From the NCBI GenBank assembly GCA_047967505.1, contig CM106540.1: a stretch of 64,000 nt of DNA; one strand, given 5' to 3'. Under the pieces are notes generated by a model, which did not search any database, was not told the DNA's origin, and saw nothing but the letters and a program-made list of their open reading frames with translations. Positions 21,691-33,501 of this stretch are shown one piece after another. This stretch comes from Dipteris shenzhenensis. Its lineage: Eukaryota; Polypodiophyta; Polypodiopsida; Gleicheniales. Numbering within the stretch: position 1 is the first letter of the stretch; the number at the start of each line of letters is the position of its first letter. A program made the translations under genes and the position numbers.

Positions 21691-23220
21691 GGTTTTGAAG
21701 ACTAAAATTTAAACGTTTTTTTATTTAAATAAAAATAGCACCAATTTCAAAAATAATATAAAACCTACTTTAATCTCTCTTTTTCTTGTTCTTGTTTTCT
21801 TGTTTTCTTGTTTTTAATACATGATTTTCTTATTTTAACAAAATTCTTATTTTCTTGTTCTTGATACATGATTTCTAAAAACAAAATTTAAACGTTATAT
21901 TAAATTCAAAACTTTAGTAATTTGTAAACTTCAGTTATAAATTTTTTTAAATAGATTATTTTAAAAAATAAATTATATACTTTTTGACATTTAAATAAAA
22001 ACTTCACTAACTTAAACTCTTTTTTTCTTTTTTTTTAAAGATCATTTTTAAAAATAAAATTTAAACGTTTTTTTATTTAAATATAAATAACACTAATAGA
22101 AAAAATATCTTTAATCTCTTTTTTTTAAAAGATGATTTCAAAAAACAAAATATATACATTTTCAGGCTTTAAATAAAAAATTACGTAATTCTAAAAATAA
22201 TTTAAAAAAACTTTAAAATGCATTTCAAATTTAGAAATATTTTATAATTATTCCTATAAACTAAAATTTAAACGTTTCTTTATTTAAATAAAAATAGCAC
22301 TAATTTAAAAAATAACTTTAATCTCTTTTTTTTAAAAGATGATTTTAAAAAGAAAATATTTATATTTTCACATTTTAAATAAAAAATTACGTAATTCCAA
22401 AAATAATTTAAAAAAACTTTAAAATGCATTTCAAATTTAGAAATATTTTATAATTATTCCTATAAACTAAGATTTAAACGTTTTTTTATTTCAATAAAAA
22501 TAGCTCTAATTTAAAAAAATAACTTTAATCTCTTTTTTTCCAAAGATGATTTTTAAAAACCTAATTTTTACATTTTCACATTTTAAATAAAAATTTAAAA
22601 TGCATTTGAAATTTGAAATATTTTATAATTATTCCTATGAACTAAAATCTAAACGTTTTTTTATTTAAATAAAAATAGCTCTAATTTAAAAAATAACTTT
22701 AATCTCTTTTTTTTCAAAGATGATTTTAAAAAACAAAATTTTTACATTTTCACATTTTGAATTAAAAATGTCGTAATTCAAAAATATAAAAAAAACTTTA
22801 AAATGCATTTCAAATTTAAAAATATTTTATAATTATTCCTGTGAACTAAAATTTAAACGTTTTTTTATTTAAATAAAAATAGCTCTAATTTAAAAAATAA
22901 CTTTAATCTCTTTATTTTCAAAGATGATTTTAAAAAACAATAATTTTTACATTTTCACATTTAAAATTAAAAATGTCGTAATTCAAAAATTTAAAACAAA
23001 TTTATAAATGCATTTGAAATTTAGAAATATTTTATAATTATTCCTATGAACGTTTTTTTATTTAATAAAAATAGCTCTATTTTTTTTTTTAAAAAAAATT
23101 CATTTTCACATTTTAAATAAAAAATGTCGTGATTCAAAAATTTCAAAAAAACATTAAAATGCATTTGAAATTTAGAATTTTTTTATAATTATTCCTATAA
23201 ACTAAAATTTAAATAAATTT
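21690..23220 (+). repeat. AT-rich tandem array, unit ~175-206 bp
   Basis: The phrase ACTAAAATTTAAACGTTTTT followed by TATTTAAATAAAAATAGC recurs near 21700, 22260, 22466, 22641, 22845 and (truncated) 23047. Each unit also has CTTTAATCTCTTTTTTT, AGATGATTTTAAAAA, ACATTTTCACATTTTA, AAAATGCATTTCAAATTTAG and ATTTTATAATTATTCCTAT in order. Divergent copies, no coding sense. Confidence 0.85.
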
Positions 23221-23367
23221 TAGTTTTAAAAAAAATGCTACATAAAAAAAACCCTACTTGGACTCTCCCGCTCCATCCATCTCCGTCGATGTCCATCGGT
23301 CGCTCTCCGTCGCTGGCGCAATTCCGTCGACGTCCCTCAAATCCGAAATCGGTCGATGAGGAGGAGC

Positions 23368-23998
23368 TCGATCGAGGTATGCAGAATGAGGGGGGTCGCT
23401 CTCCTTTTATAAGAAAATTTAGGGTTTCCCTACCTCGATCGAGGTATTTCGCATGTAACATACATATCGGATCGAGGTATAGACATGCCACGATACCTCG
23501 ATCGACATGCCCACACATCTCGGTACATCTACCTCGATCGAGGTATAGACATGCCACGATACCTCGATCGAGGTATTGTGACATGCCCATACATCTCGGT
23601 ACATCTACCTCGATCGAGGTATTGACATGCCACAATACCTCGATCGAGGTATGTCGGCAACAGCCGGATGCCACATGTCTCGATTGACGTATTCGACATG
23701 CAGCCAAGTCATCGGTCTAGCATACCTCGATCGAGGTATGTCAGCTGCCCTGTCAGATGTCACATACCTCGATCGAGGTATGCTGGACATTCCACATTAC
23801 CTCGATCAAGGTGTAGCTGGATTGCCATGATACCTCGAACGAGGTAGATGTGGCATGTATAGGTGGCTTGCCGGCAAACCTCGATCGAGGTATAGGCTCG
23901 GTCCGAGGAAAAAAGCCCAGCACCTCGATCGAGGTATTGGCTTGGCTCGGTTGTCCTCGTGTGTGATTTTCATTGGAACTAATACCTCGGTCGAGGTA
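23368..23998. repeat. Right array of palindrome TACCTCGATCGAGGTA
   Basis: About 15 full, variant or half copies, e.g. 23431-23446, near 23539, 23561, 23607, 23636, 23723, 23765 and 23983-23998 (centre GGTC). Spacing is irregular (about 10-70 bp). This is the same motif as 13254-13402 and lies about 70-730 bp inside the right end of the transposon. The open frames here (repeated YLDRGI, IPRSRY, TSIEV) are by-products of the palindrome. Confidence 0.93.
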
Positions 23999-24067
23999 TT
24001 GCAGACCGAAGCAAAACCTTTGTATTTTCACTCAAGCGGATGTCACACTCACCCGAAAGTGGTCCGG

Positions 24068-24096
24068 AAGTGGACACCCTTAGCTTGCTACCACCC
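24068..24096 (-). repeat. Right terminal inverted repeat
   Basis: Inverted partner of 11989-12017; immediately followed by GACA (24097-24100), the same 4 bp that precede the left end. Confidence 0.82.
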
Positions 24097-24180
24097 GACA
24101 ATATAAGATTCAAAATGTAAGATATCTAATCTACACATGAAAGAGAGATGCCAACTAAAATAATAGGCAATGCGATGGGT

Positions 24181-24194
24181 TTTCTCTCTCTCTC

Positions 24195-24248
<54 letters not shown>
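24181..24248 (+). repeat. (CT)n microsatellite
   Basis: An almost pure TCTC run of about 68 bp with one CCCTC interruption. Confidence 0.95.
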
Positions 24249-24251
<3 letters not shown>

Positions 24252-25690
24252 TGCGCACTTGCCCTTGTCACTCCCTTCCTCTCTCTTTCTTAATTATGTA
24301 GCTTCCCCTATTCCACCTAATCCCCTTGCTTACAATAACATAGTGCAACATCATCATACAACTAAGTGCATCATCATATATGTACTTATAGAGTATCAAT
24401 AACCAATTCAAATCTTCATGTTTTACGTCTTATTTGCAATTAATTTGATATTTGTGTGTGATTGGAATGTACAAACCACAACATATCCATCCTAATTATA
24501 CTAGATAAGCATTTTAGACCAAATAACATATACAATCAATTTATATGCAAGCTAAATAAATGACCAAGCCTAGACTATTATATTTTATGATAAGCTACAA
24601 TGACACCGAAAGCCAAATAAATGACCATCTGTCAAAGCCTAAGTGATTATTCTATCATATAAGCTACAACACCAACCAAATGAAAGACTCAGGGTTGAAC
24701 CTAGTTATTTCGTAAGCTATATACCTAAGAAAAAACGCTAAAGCTATTGGTAGTTTTGTCAAGTGGAGTAGTGAAAACGTAATGAAGGTACTAAAAACCA
24801 ATGATGGTACACAACAAAATTCTTTTGGCCATGAAAATGGAAGAACTAACCTAAGCAATGGTGATGGGGCAGCAATGCAATGTAATGAGATGCTTGAAAA
24901 TTATGATTTCATTAATGCACGAGATAGTTGGAGAGAAAGGAGAGTCATACTATGGTTAGATGGAAAAACATAGTAACTTTGTCACATCCTATATTGAAAG
25001 GATGGGGATGCAAAGTTTCTTCCTTGAGGCAAAAACCTTGGTGGATGTGCACACACATACAATAAGAACTGAGAGAAGGTTTGACCAAATGGTCAAATCT
25101 TCATAATGGCCAAAGCTTCTTCAATTGCTAGGTTTTGAACAAGGCCTAAATATCCACAATGGCCATAAAAGAGAGCAACTTGAATAAGGTTTCACCCTAT
25201 TAAAACTTTGTCCATATGGCTAGACAAGAGAGCAACTTGAACAAGGTTTCACCTAATGTCAACTTTGACCATGTGACCAAACAAGAGAGCAACCTATAGA
25301 AGGTTTATGCCGCAAGGCTAAAACTTTGTCACATCCTGTTTCCAAAGGACATGGGGATGCAAACTTTTTGCCTTGTGGCAAAAACTTTGGTGGATGTGCA
25401 TCCACATAAAACAGGAACCTCGAGGTTTGACCATATGGCCAAATCTTCAAAATGGACAAAGCTTCCACTTGAACAACGTTTAACCAGGTGGCCAGAACCT
25501 TGTTTTTAGCATTAATTAGCTCTAACAATTGGGATAGCATCCAAGATCCATGAGGCATGTTCGTTAGTCAAGGAACAAGATTTGTTTTAAAGAGGCAACC
25601 TTTCCAATTTGCTTCTTAAAAATCCAAACCATTTGTAGGAAAGGTATGATGTAATGAAAAATTTATAATATAGAGTAAATAGCTAATGGA
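24249..25690. other. No gene seen; contains a ~350-bp direct duplication
   Basis: The block from GTCACATCCTATATTGAAAG (24979) is repeated in diverged form from GTCACATCCTGTTTCCAAAG (25329): both read GGGGATGCAAA..., then CTTGGTGGATGTGC or CTTTGGTGGATGTGC, then GGTTTGACCA. Within it, shorter GACAAGAGAGCAACTTGAA phrases recur. No conserved reading frame. Confidence 0.65.
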
Positions 25691-25701
25691 CCATTATAAA
25701 G

Positions 25702-25762
25702 GTCGCTATATAGCGACTTATGAGTGTCGCTATATAGCGACACTGAGATACTATTTTATAGC
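25702..25762. repeat. Left subterminal palindromes of CACTA copy 1
   Basis: GTCGCTATATAGCGAC at 25702-25717 and 25726-25741, then the half site TATAGCGACG near 25757. CACTA transposases bind subterminal repeats (known from En/Spm). Confidence 0.85.
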
Positions 25763-25937
25763 GACGTTTTCCAGAGAGGTTTTTTACTCATATAGGCCTT
25801 AAAAGTTAGTTTTTTCCAATGATAATTTTTTTTAAATTTTCATACATGTTTGATCTAATAGAGAATAAAAATATGAGAGCATGTACATCAAGCCTTTGAA
25901 GCTCATATATTCATGTCTAAGTTTGCGATGAAAAAAA

Positions 25938-28900
25938 TCAATTAAGAGCATTTACATCAACTGTTTCATCTTGAGCCAAGTCTAAGGCACCAAACAAGTC
26001 TATCTCCAATTCTATACCGAGTTGATCTCCTATATCATCATCGTACTCTAGCATCGTACATTCACCTAAAAGTACTTGATCATCTTCTTTAATAAAGTGT
26101 GGTGATTCTTGATGATCGTTGTCTTCTTCCTCAATATCGTGATCTCCATCTTCCTCCCGTGCGATGTCATTATGCACATCTTCCTCTTGGCTCATATTGT
26201 GATCTTCATCTTCTTCGCTAGATTCATTGGGATCAATTGGATCCGGCACTGGTAGTGGCATCTCCATATCCACATCTCGATCTTCAAAAATTTTCTTACT
26301 TCGTGGTGCAACTTGGATCACGTACCACCATCTTGGATCAAAACGATCCGGATGAAAAACCACCTATATTGAAGATGGGTGCCAAATGTCGTCAATTATA
26401 TATATGAAATTATGCTCAAGTACATGTATCAATGGCTCTTTAAAAACAAAAGCTTTGATTAATTAAATCATTAGTATGCACCTGCTCACAGTGCTCGAGA
26501 AGAACAAAAGTATCACTTTCATCGGTCCAATGTTTAGTGGAATCTATTGCAAAGAAAGCGCTACTATCTTTTCTCATTGTCGCATGGGGACCGTTGTAAA
26601 TAGTTCTAAACCATTTTACATCAAGAATGAAAATACTAAATCGTCTTAAATCAACTTTATAGATGTCGCGCATGGTTCCACAATAATCCAACTGTGAGGA
26701 GAGAAGATTGGTATCTGAAGCACTTGCTCGGCTATCTTGTGTGAAGTTAGCCATGACTCCACAATCATACGTGACTCTCTTTGAATCGATGCGTTCTACG
26801 TGAAAATGTTGTCCATATGACCATAATGCATTGTACTTTTTGTACTATAAAAGAGCATCATTATAACAATGAAGATGCATCTATTTTATAGCGTATATTG
26901 CCACAAATAATTACTTAATTACGTCAAAAGTTAAGAAACTTACATGCACCATACATCCAGATGATAACTCTCGCTCGCGCTCGTTTATTGTCTCTCCATC
27001 GCATTTGGCTTTATGTAGAGCCAGTTGTAGAGTGACATGTGAGTGGGGAGAAGAGCTAGATCCCGTGGATATGGTTGCGATCGCCTGTACATTACTCTGA
27101 ATCTCGTCCTTGCATTTATTCTTTCTGCTTTGGCCACTTCATATCTCTCAATCCACTTCTGCATCTCAGGGCTATTGAGGATACAAAACTTATTGAATTT
27201 CTCCATTTGCTCTTCGCTCATCTTTCTTTCAATCCCTTTTCCTTGGGGAACCTCGCCAACGATGCGATCATCATCCTTGTTATGCCAAGCTTGTGGCATA
27301 TCAGGATCCGTGGATGCAAGAAACTCTGTGATATATACTAATTACTCTTGCACAAGCCATCCCTCTGCCATGCTTGCTTCTGGTCTTGCTCTTTGTCTTA
27401 CAAATCCCTTTAAAGTTTTCATACACCACTCAAGAAAAAACATCCATCGACTATGAACGGTACCTGCAATAGCCACCTCATCAACTATGTGCACAAGCAA
27501 GTGGACTTGAGTTGTCATAATGCTTGAGGGAAAGTGCTTCTCAAGCAAGCATACGGCTTTGATGGATTCCACCCTAGCCTTCTCGATGCTCAATATGGAG
27601 ATCTCTTTTTGAGATATCCACCTATTTCACATGTCCATGTAATATATTTTCATAATCAGTCTATAAATTAATCAGCTTAAATTGAAGAAAATGCAATCAA
27701 TGCGATTTGATAGTAAGCATACCTCACAATACCACAGATCTAGAATATAGCATTTCTAACATCTTCTTGTAAGCACCCTTTTATTGTAATTGGGAGGATG
27801 AACTATCAAAGCAACAAAGAAGTCATGTCAACAATATAACATAATCATAATTACGCTAACGCATCACAATTATCGGTACACTAATTCTACTTAGAATACC
27901 TATAAGACCTTGTGCCAATCATGGGACTTGAGCCCACTAAACTTATTGTCCTGTAAAAATGCTCCTTTCAAGCAATGCATGTACCCTGTCAGTGTTTGAA
28001 AGAGGCAATGTCTGCCTTGATTGCTGCCTCCTCCCCTGTAGAGAGGATCCACATTGCTTTCGGGAGGACAACTTTTCCCGAAGCATGCACTTGGGGCCAC
28101 AAACGAGACATCCTATTCATAGCACGCAAGTCTTCTCGCACTCCTCTTGAGTCTTTGGAACCAACCAAGTGTGCCCACATAGTAGCCCCCACATTCTTGA
28201 AGATATGCATGGGATCCAAGAGATGATTGATTTGTAACTGACCCCAATAAGGAAGCTCGTGAAAGATCGATAGCCTCTTCATACCAGGAGGACGTTCCTC
28301 TCCATTCACCCTCCAACCTTGAATCCAGTCACTTGCCTTCAAATATGATGGTGGTGGATCAAGCTGACCTCCACGTGCGAGATGGTCGAGCGGAAGGTAT
28401 CGAGCATGACCTTCATAAACATTTTTCCTCATATGTTTGGAGTAACGTGCAAGCAATTTCAAACCCGGTCCACAAATAGGACAAGCATGGTACCCACTTG
28501 TAACAAGTCCTCCATGCATGCATGAATGCGTTAGTATAAGACATGCATGCGAAAGAGAGTCATAAAAGCATAATCCCTCATTATACATGTAGAGACACAA
28601 CCATGTCCCTGTGCACTCTCCATATCCTAGGTAGTCATGCATGGTCCACATCAAGATACCCCTGACCAAAATATCATTGGTATGTCTAGGAGCTCTGGAA
28701 ATATCAAAGACCTGCACTCCTCTCCATAATATTTGTAACTCCTCTATCAAAGGTGCCATGTACACGTCCATATTTTTTGCCTTATACTTTCCTAGCACAA
28801 GTAGTGCAAGCATGAGGTGTCCCTTTTTTATTATTAGCCATGGTGGGATATTGTAATTCACCACGACTATGGGCCATGTCGACCAAGATGTCGAGCGTAA

Positions 28901-29800
28901 CCCAAAAGGATTCACGCCGTCCATGGTGAGCCCAAGATGTAAGTTGCGTGGCTCCCTCGCAAAGTCTGGCCACTAATTATCTATGTGCTTCCAAGCTGCA
29001 CAATCTGCGGGAATCCTCAATGTGTCATCAGTGGACCGATGAGATGCATGCCATGTCAGCAACTCCGCTATGGATTTGCATCGGAACATGTGTTGTATTC
29101 TTGCAATGATGGGAAAGTGTCTCAAGACCTTTACCGGTATCCGCTCACCCTACAAGTCATCTCTATATCATTGTTCCCCACACTTTGGACAACTAGCCAA
29201 ATCTCCATGCTCACGACGAAAGAGAATACAATCATTACGGCAAGCATGGATGGTATCATAATCCATACCCACCATTGTTAGCATCTTTTTCGCTTCATCT
29301 CTTGATGCGGGCATGGTATTTGGTGCAGGCAACATCTTCTGGAGCAACCTATGACAATTCAAACATACATAGGCTTCGAACAATGATGATTCGGTATACA
29401 CTATCCAAATCATGATTCTCAAAACAAATAATATCCAAATAATGAGTCAAATTAAAGCAAGAGCTAGCCTCATTAAGGCCGAGACACTTGTATCCGACCA
29501 CCCATACTTTACTTGCAGATTCAAGATTGAAAGACAAGCACGTAGTTTAGACATCCTAGCACCCTCGTACAATTATGTTGATTGCAACTCTCGCATTTTG
29601 ACCTCAGACTCTGACATCACGTGTACATGGGATGTAGTGCCCCTAAAAATAGAATCCATCATGTCGACCATACCCTCGTCATCATCCGGGAGACTATAGT
29701 CTTGCTCAAAGTATGAAGGTATATGCGTACCCTCGTCAGCCTCCTCATCCTGTTTTAAGATTTTGTGTGAATATAAGATCTTGTATTTCCTGCTATCCAA
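25938..29800 (-). pseudogene. CACTA tnp2-type transposase gene, multi-exon, copy 1
   Basis: Minus strand order: acidic N-terminal piece (29800-29573); a tnp2 N-terminal part with EAKKMLTMVGMDYDTIHACRNDCILF and CPKCGEQ (29422-29168); the tnp2 core (28924-27900) with MDGVNPFGL, NYNIPPWL, VYMAPLIEELQILWRGV, LVRGILMWTMHDYLGYG and CPICGPGLK; a DUF4218 piece (27593-27342, LEKHFPSSIMTTQVHLLVHIV and RWMFFLEWCMKTLKGFVR); a linker (27299-26985); a DUF4216 piece (26754-26440, LDYCGTMRDIYKVD); and an acidic C-terminus to 25938 (SSEEDEDHN, EEDGDHDIEEED). This is the standard CACTA tnp2 domain order. Gaps hold introns, and stops in places (e.g. after CPKCGEQ) make intactness doubtful. It would bind subterminal repeats and cut at the CACTA ends. 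Confidence 0.88.
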
Positions 29801-30147
29801 TAAGACTGCGAACTTAAATAGCTTTGACTTACCGATAGTCCATCAACATGTGCAACACCAATAATGGGTACTGGTTCGGGCTCCTCCCCATACATTCACA
29901 AGTGGCGCATGATAATACGACATTGATGTCGTACTTCTCACTTGCAATGAGTGCAATGATAGTATAACCTCTCCGTAAGCCACTTTGTGCTCCCAGGCAT
30001 TGGTGCATCATCGGCAGACGAGCTTCCACTCGTCCCTTCCATCTACACTTATAAAATCACAATATAAGTTGCAAGAAAATATATTAACAGTTATAAAATA
30101 GCATCTATGAGCTTCCCTTCAACTTAGAACAAAGAGTGTCTTAAAGC

Positions 30148-30250
30148 TCGCTATATAGCGATGTTTTCTCTGTTCCGATGCTATATAGCGATGCTTTTAA
30201 TTAAAAACATCGCTATATAGTGACCTTTAAGGCGTCGCTATATAGCGATG
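30148..30250. repeat. Internal palindrome cluster upstream of tnp2
   Basis: TCGCTATATAGCGA at 30148-30161, the shorter GCTATATAGC at 30180-30189, a one-mismatch copy near 30209, and GTCGCTATATAGCGATG from 30234. These sit on the 5' side of tnp2, between the divergent genes. Confidence 0.85.
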
Positions 30251-30890
30251 CTGTGGATTAAAATCGAAACCCGATGCTATGCACGATGCTTTCTTTAGCA
30301 CTCTCTAATCTTTCAAGTAAGCAAGGCAATCTCTCCTCCCACCTATTTTTGATGACCTCCCACCTATTTCCGACAACCTCCCACTCTATTCTCCACTCCT
30401 CACCCTTCTCCTAGCTCTTGTGCTCCCTCTCCACCCTTCTCCCTCTTTAGTTTCTTGAAAGGAAGTTTTTCAAGAGGTGAGTCTGTTTCAACAATGTAGG
30501 TTATTTGTTTGTTAGCTTTAGTTTTGTGAGTGCTTCTCCTTGTATTGCTAAACCTGTAAACTAGTTTTCATGCTTGTTTTCAAAGGATTGAAACAAAAAA
30601 CGAGATTTCAAGAAAGAAAGAAGACTCACCTCTTCTTTTCCTTTTTTGTATTTCTCTTCCTTCTCTTTCTCCTTGTCTCCTCAATCTCCTCCTTTCAAGA
30701 AGCTACTTTTGTAATCTTCTCCTTCCTCTAACATCTTATTTGAAAAATGGTATGTTGCCTCTCTTTTGTAGGGCCATTCCACAACACCGAGCGGGACGTA
30801 CTATTTCAGGTAAGTGCTTCCTCTTTTTTCCATTTGTTATTTTTGTTATTTGCATTGGCCTGCAGCTAGCGCCTTAAGCACTATCTGCAG
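30251..30890. other. Divergent intergenic region of CACTA copy 1
   Basis: Between tnp2 and ORF2 start regions. Pyrimidine-rich; holds a possible 5' splice site CAAGAG|GTGAGT near 30476, which would fit a 5' UTR intron of the plus-strand gene. No conserved frame. Confidence 0.45.
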
Positions 30891-33430
30891 TGATGGGCGT
30901 AGGACCCTCTCTCCTTCAATCTTTCAATCTCTTTCCTCCTCTTTTCCCCTCTTTCCTTTCCCTCTTTTTCTCTCTTTCTTTCCCTCTTCTTCTCTCTTTT
31001 CCTCTTTTTCCCTCTTTCCTTTCCCTCTTCTTCTATTTTTCCCTCTTTCCTTTCCCTCTTCTTCTCTCTTTCTTTCCCTCTTTTTCCCTCTTTCCTTTCC
31101 CTCTTCTTCTCTCTTTCTCCCTTCTCTTATGCTCATGCATAAGCATGAGCATATGCTCATGCTTATGCTTATGCATGAGCATAAGAGAAGTAGACATATG
31201 CTCATGCATAAGCATGATCATATGTCTCTTTTTCCCTCTTTCTTTTCCCTCTTCTTCTCTCTTTCTTTCACTCTTTTTCCCTCTTTCCTTTCCCTCTTCT
31301 TCTCTCTTTCTCCCTTCTCTTATGCTCATGCATAAGAATAAGCTTATGCATGAGCATAAGAGAAGTAGATGAGCATATGTCTCTTTTTCCCTCTTTCCTT
31401 TCCCTCTTCTCCCTTCTCTTATGCTCATGCATAAGCATAAGCTTATGCATGAGCATAAGAGAAGTAGACATATGCTCATGCTTAAGCATGAGCATATGTC
31501 TCTTCTTCCCTCTTTCCTTTCCCTCTTCTTCTCTCTTTCTCCCTTCTCTTATGCTCATGCATAAGCATAAGCATGAGCATAAGAGAAGTAGACATATGCT
31601 CATGCTTAAGCATGAGCATATGTCTCTTTTTCCCTCTTTCCTTTCCCTCTTTCCTTTCCCTCTTCTTCTCTCTTTCTTTCCCTCTTTCTCATTTTCAATC
31701 TCTCTTTTCTTTTCCTCTTTTTCCCTCTTTCAATCCTTCCTCTTCCCTCTTTCAATCCCTCTTCTTCTCTCTTTCTTTCCCTCTTTCTCATTTTCAATCT
31801 CTCTTTTCTTTCCCTCTTTTTCCCTCTTTCAATCCTTCTTCTTCCCTCTTTCAATCCCTTTTCTTCTCTCTTTCAATCCCTCTTCTTTTCTCTTTTTCCC
31901 TCTTTCCTTTCCCTCTTCTTCTCTCTTTCTCCCTTCTCTTATGCTCATGCATATGCATAAGCAAGAGCATATGCTCATGCTTATGCTTATGCATGGGCAT
32001 AAGACCTCTTCTTCTCTCTTTCTTTTGCTCTTCTTCCCTCTTTCCTTTCCCTCTTCTTCTCTCTTTCTCCCTTCTCTTATGCTTATGCATGAGCATAAGA
32101 CCTCTTCTTCTCTCTTTCTTTCCCTCTTTTTCCCTCTTTCCTTTTCCTCTTCTTCTCTCTTTCTCCCTTCTCTTATGCTTATGCCTATGCTTATGCATGA
32201 GCATAAGACCTCTTCTTCTCTCTTTCTTTCCCTCTTTTTCCCTCTTTCCTTTCTCTCTTCTTCTCTCTTTCTCCCTTCTCTTATGCTCATGCATAAGCAT
32301 AAGCATGAGCATATTCTCTTATGCTCATGCATAAGCATAAGCATGAGCATATGCTCATGCTTATGCTTATGCATGAGCATAAGAGAAGTAGACATATGCT
32401 CATGCATAAGCATGAGCATATGTCTCTTTTTCCCTCTTTCCTTTCCCTCTTCTTCTCTCTTTCTTTCCCTCTTTTTCCCTCTTTCCTTTCCCTCTTCTTC
32501 TCTCTTCCTCCCTTCTCTTATGCTCATGCATATGCATAAGCATGCGCATATGCTCGTGCTTATGCTTATGCATGAGCATAAGACCTCTTCTTCTCTCTTT
32601 CTTTCACTCTTTTTCCCTCTTTCCTTTCCCTCTTCTTCTCTCTTTCTCCCTTCTCTTATGCTCATGCATATGCATAAACATGAGCATATGCTCATGCTTA
32701 TGCTTATGCATGAGCATAAGACCTCTTCTTCGCTCTTTCTTTCCCTCTTTTTCCCTCTTTCCTTTCCCTCTTCTTCTCTCTTTCTCCCTTCTCTTATGCT
32801 CATGCATAAGCATAAGCATGAGCATATGCTCATGCTTATGCTTATGCATGAGCATAAGAGAAGTAGACATATGCTCATGCATAAGCATGAGCATATGTCT
32901 TTTTTTCTCTCTTTCCTTTCCCTCTTCTTCTCTCTTTCTTTCCCTCTTTTTCCCTCTTTCCTTTCCCTCTTCTTCTCTCTTTCTCCCTTCTCTTATGCTC
33001 ATGCATAAGCATAAGCATGAGCATATGCTCATGCTTATGCTTATGCATGAGCATAAGAGAAGTAGACATATGCTCATGCATAAGCATGAGCATATGTCTC
33101 TTTTTTCCTCTTTCCTTTCCCTCTTCTTCTCTCTTTCTTTTCCTCTTATGCTCATTTTCAATCGCTCTTTTCTTTCCCTCTTTTTCCCTCTTTCAATCCT
33201 TCTTCTTCCCTCTTTTCTTTTCCTCTTTTTCCCTCTTTCCTTTCCCTCTTCTTCTCTCTTTCTTTCCCTCTTTTTCCCTCTTTCCTTTCCCTCTTCTTCT
33301 CTCTTTCCCCCTTCTCTTATGCTCATGTATAAGCATAAGCATGAGCATATGTCTCCGTCTCTTATGCTTACGCTTATCATGCATATGTCTCCTCTTTTCC
33401 TTTCCCTCTTCTTCCTCTTTTCCTTTGCCT
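30890..33430 (+). repeat. 2.5-kb pyrimidine-rich satellite with embedded long palindromes
   Basis: Blocks of CTCTTTCCCTCTTTTTCCC/CTCTTCTTCTCTCTTTC alternate about a dozen times with blocks built from ATGCTCATGC, ATAAGCATAAGC and their complements. Several of the latter are perfect palindromes, e.g. 32314-32387 (74 bp, centre 32350/32351) and similar ones near 32787-32860 and 32990-33063. Long open frames on both strands here (Leu/Ser/Phe-rich plus; Lys/Arg/Glu-rich minus) result from the repeat and are not genes. Confidence 0.93.
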
Positions 33431-33501
33431 ATGCCTATGTCTATGCCATAGCTTATGTTTGTTTTTTGTTTTTTATTTTTGTGTTTGTGTCTATGTTAGA
33501 C

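Larger units (their letters stand above)
11989..24096. mobile_element. 12.1-kb DNA transposon, superfamily unassigned
   Basis: The ends are inverted repeats of 29 bp (11989-12017 and 24068-24096), identical except two bases, sharing GGGxxGTAGCAAGCTAAGG and on to CCACTT. The 4 bp GACA flank both ends directly (11985-11988 and 24097-24100). Toward each end lies an array of the palindrome TACCTCGATCGAGGTA (13254-13402 and 23368-23998). Inside, in order: palindrome array, decayed transposase-like gene (plus), 187-bp satellite, decayed RING gene (minus), AT-rich tandem array, palindrome array. Terminal repeats with a 4-bp duplication and subterminal motif arrays are the architecture of a cut-and-paste element. 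The 4-bp duplication is compatible with Sola, Academ or Chapaev-type groups, but I cannot assign it. All genes in it are broken, so it could move only with enzyme supplied in trans. Confidence 0.78.

Noticed and set aside
23368-23998. CRISPR-like look of short palindromic repeats with spacers
   Set aside because: Spacing is irregular, copies vary, the host is a plant, and there are no cas genes; they are subterminal transposon repeats.
23195-24106. Overlapping frames with repeated YLDRGI, IPRSRY and TSIEV units
   Set aside because: Each unit is a reading of the same 16-bp palindrome in a different frame and strand.
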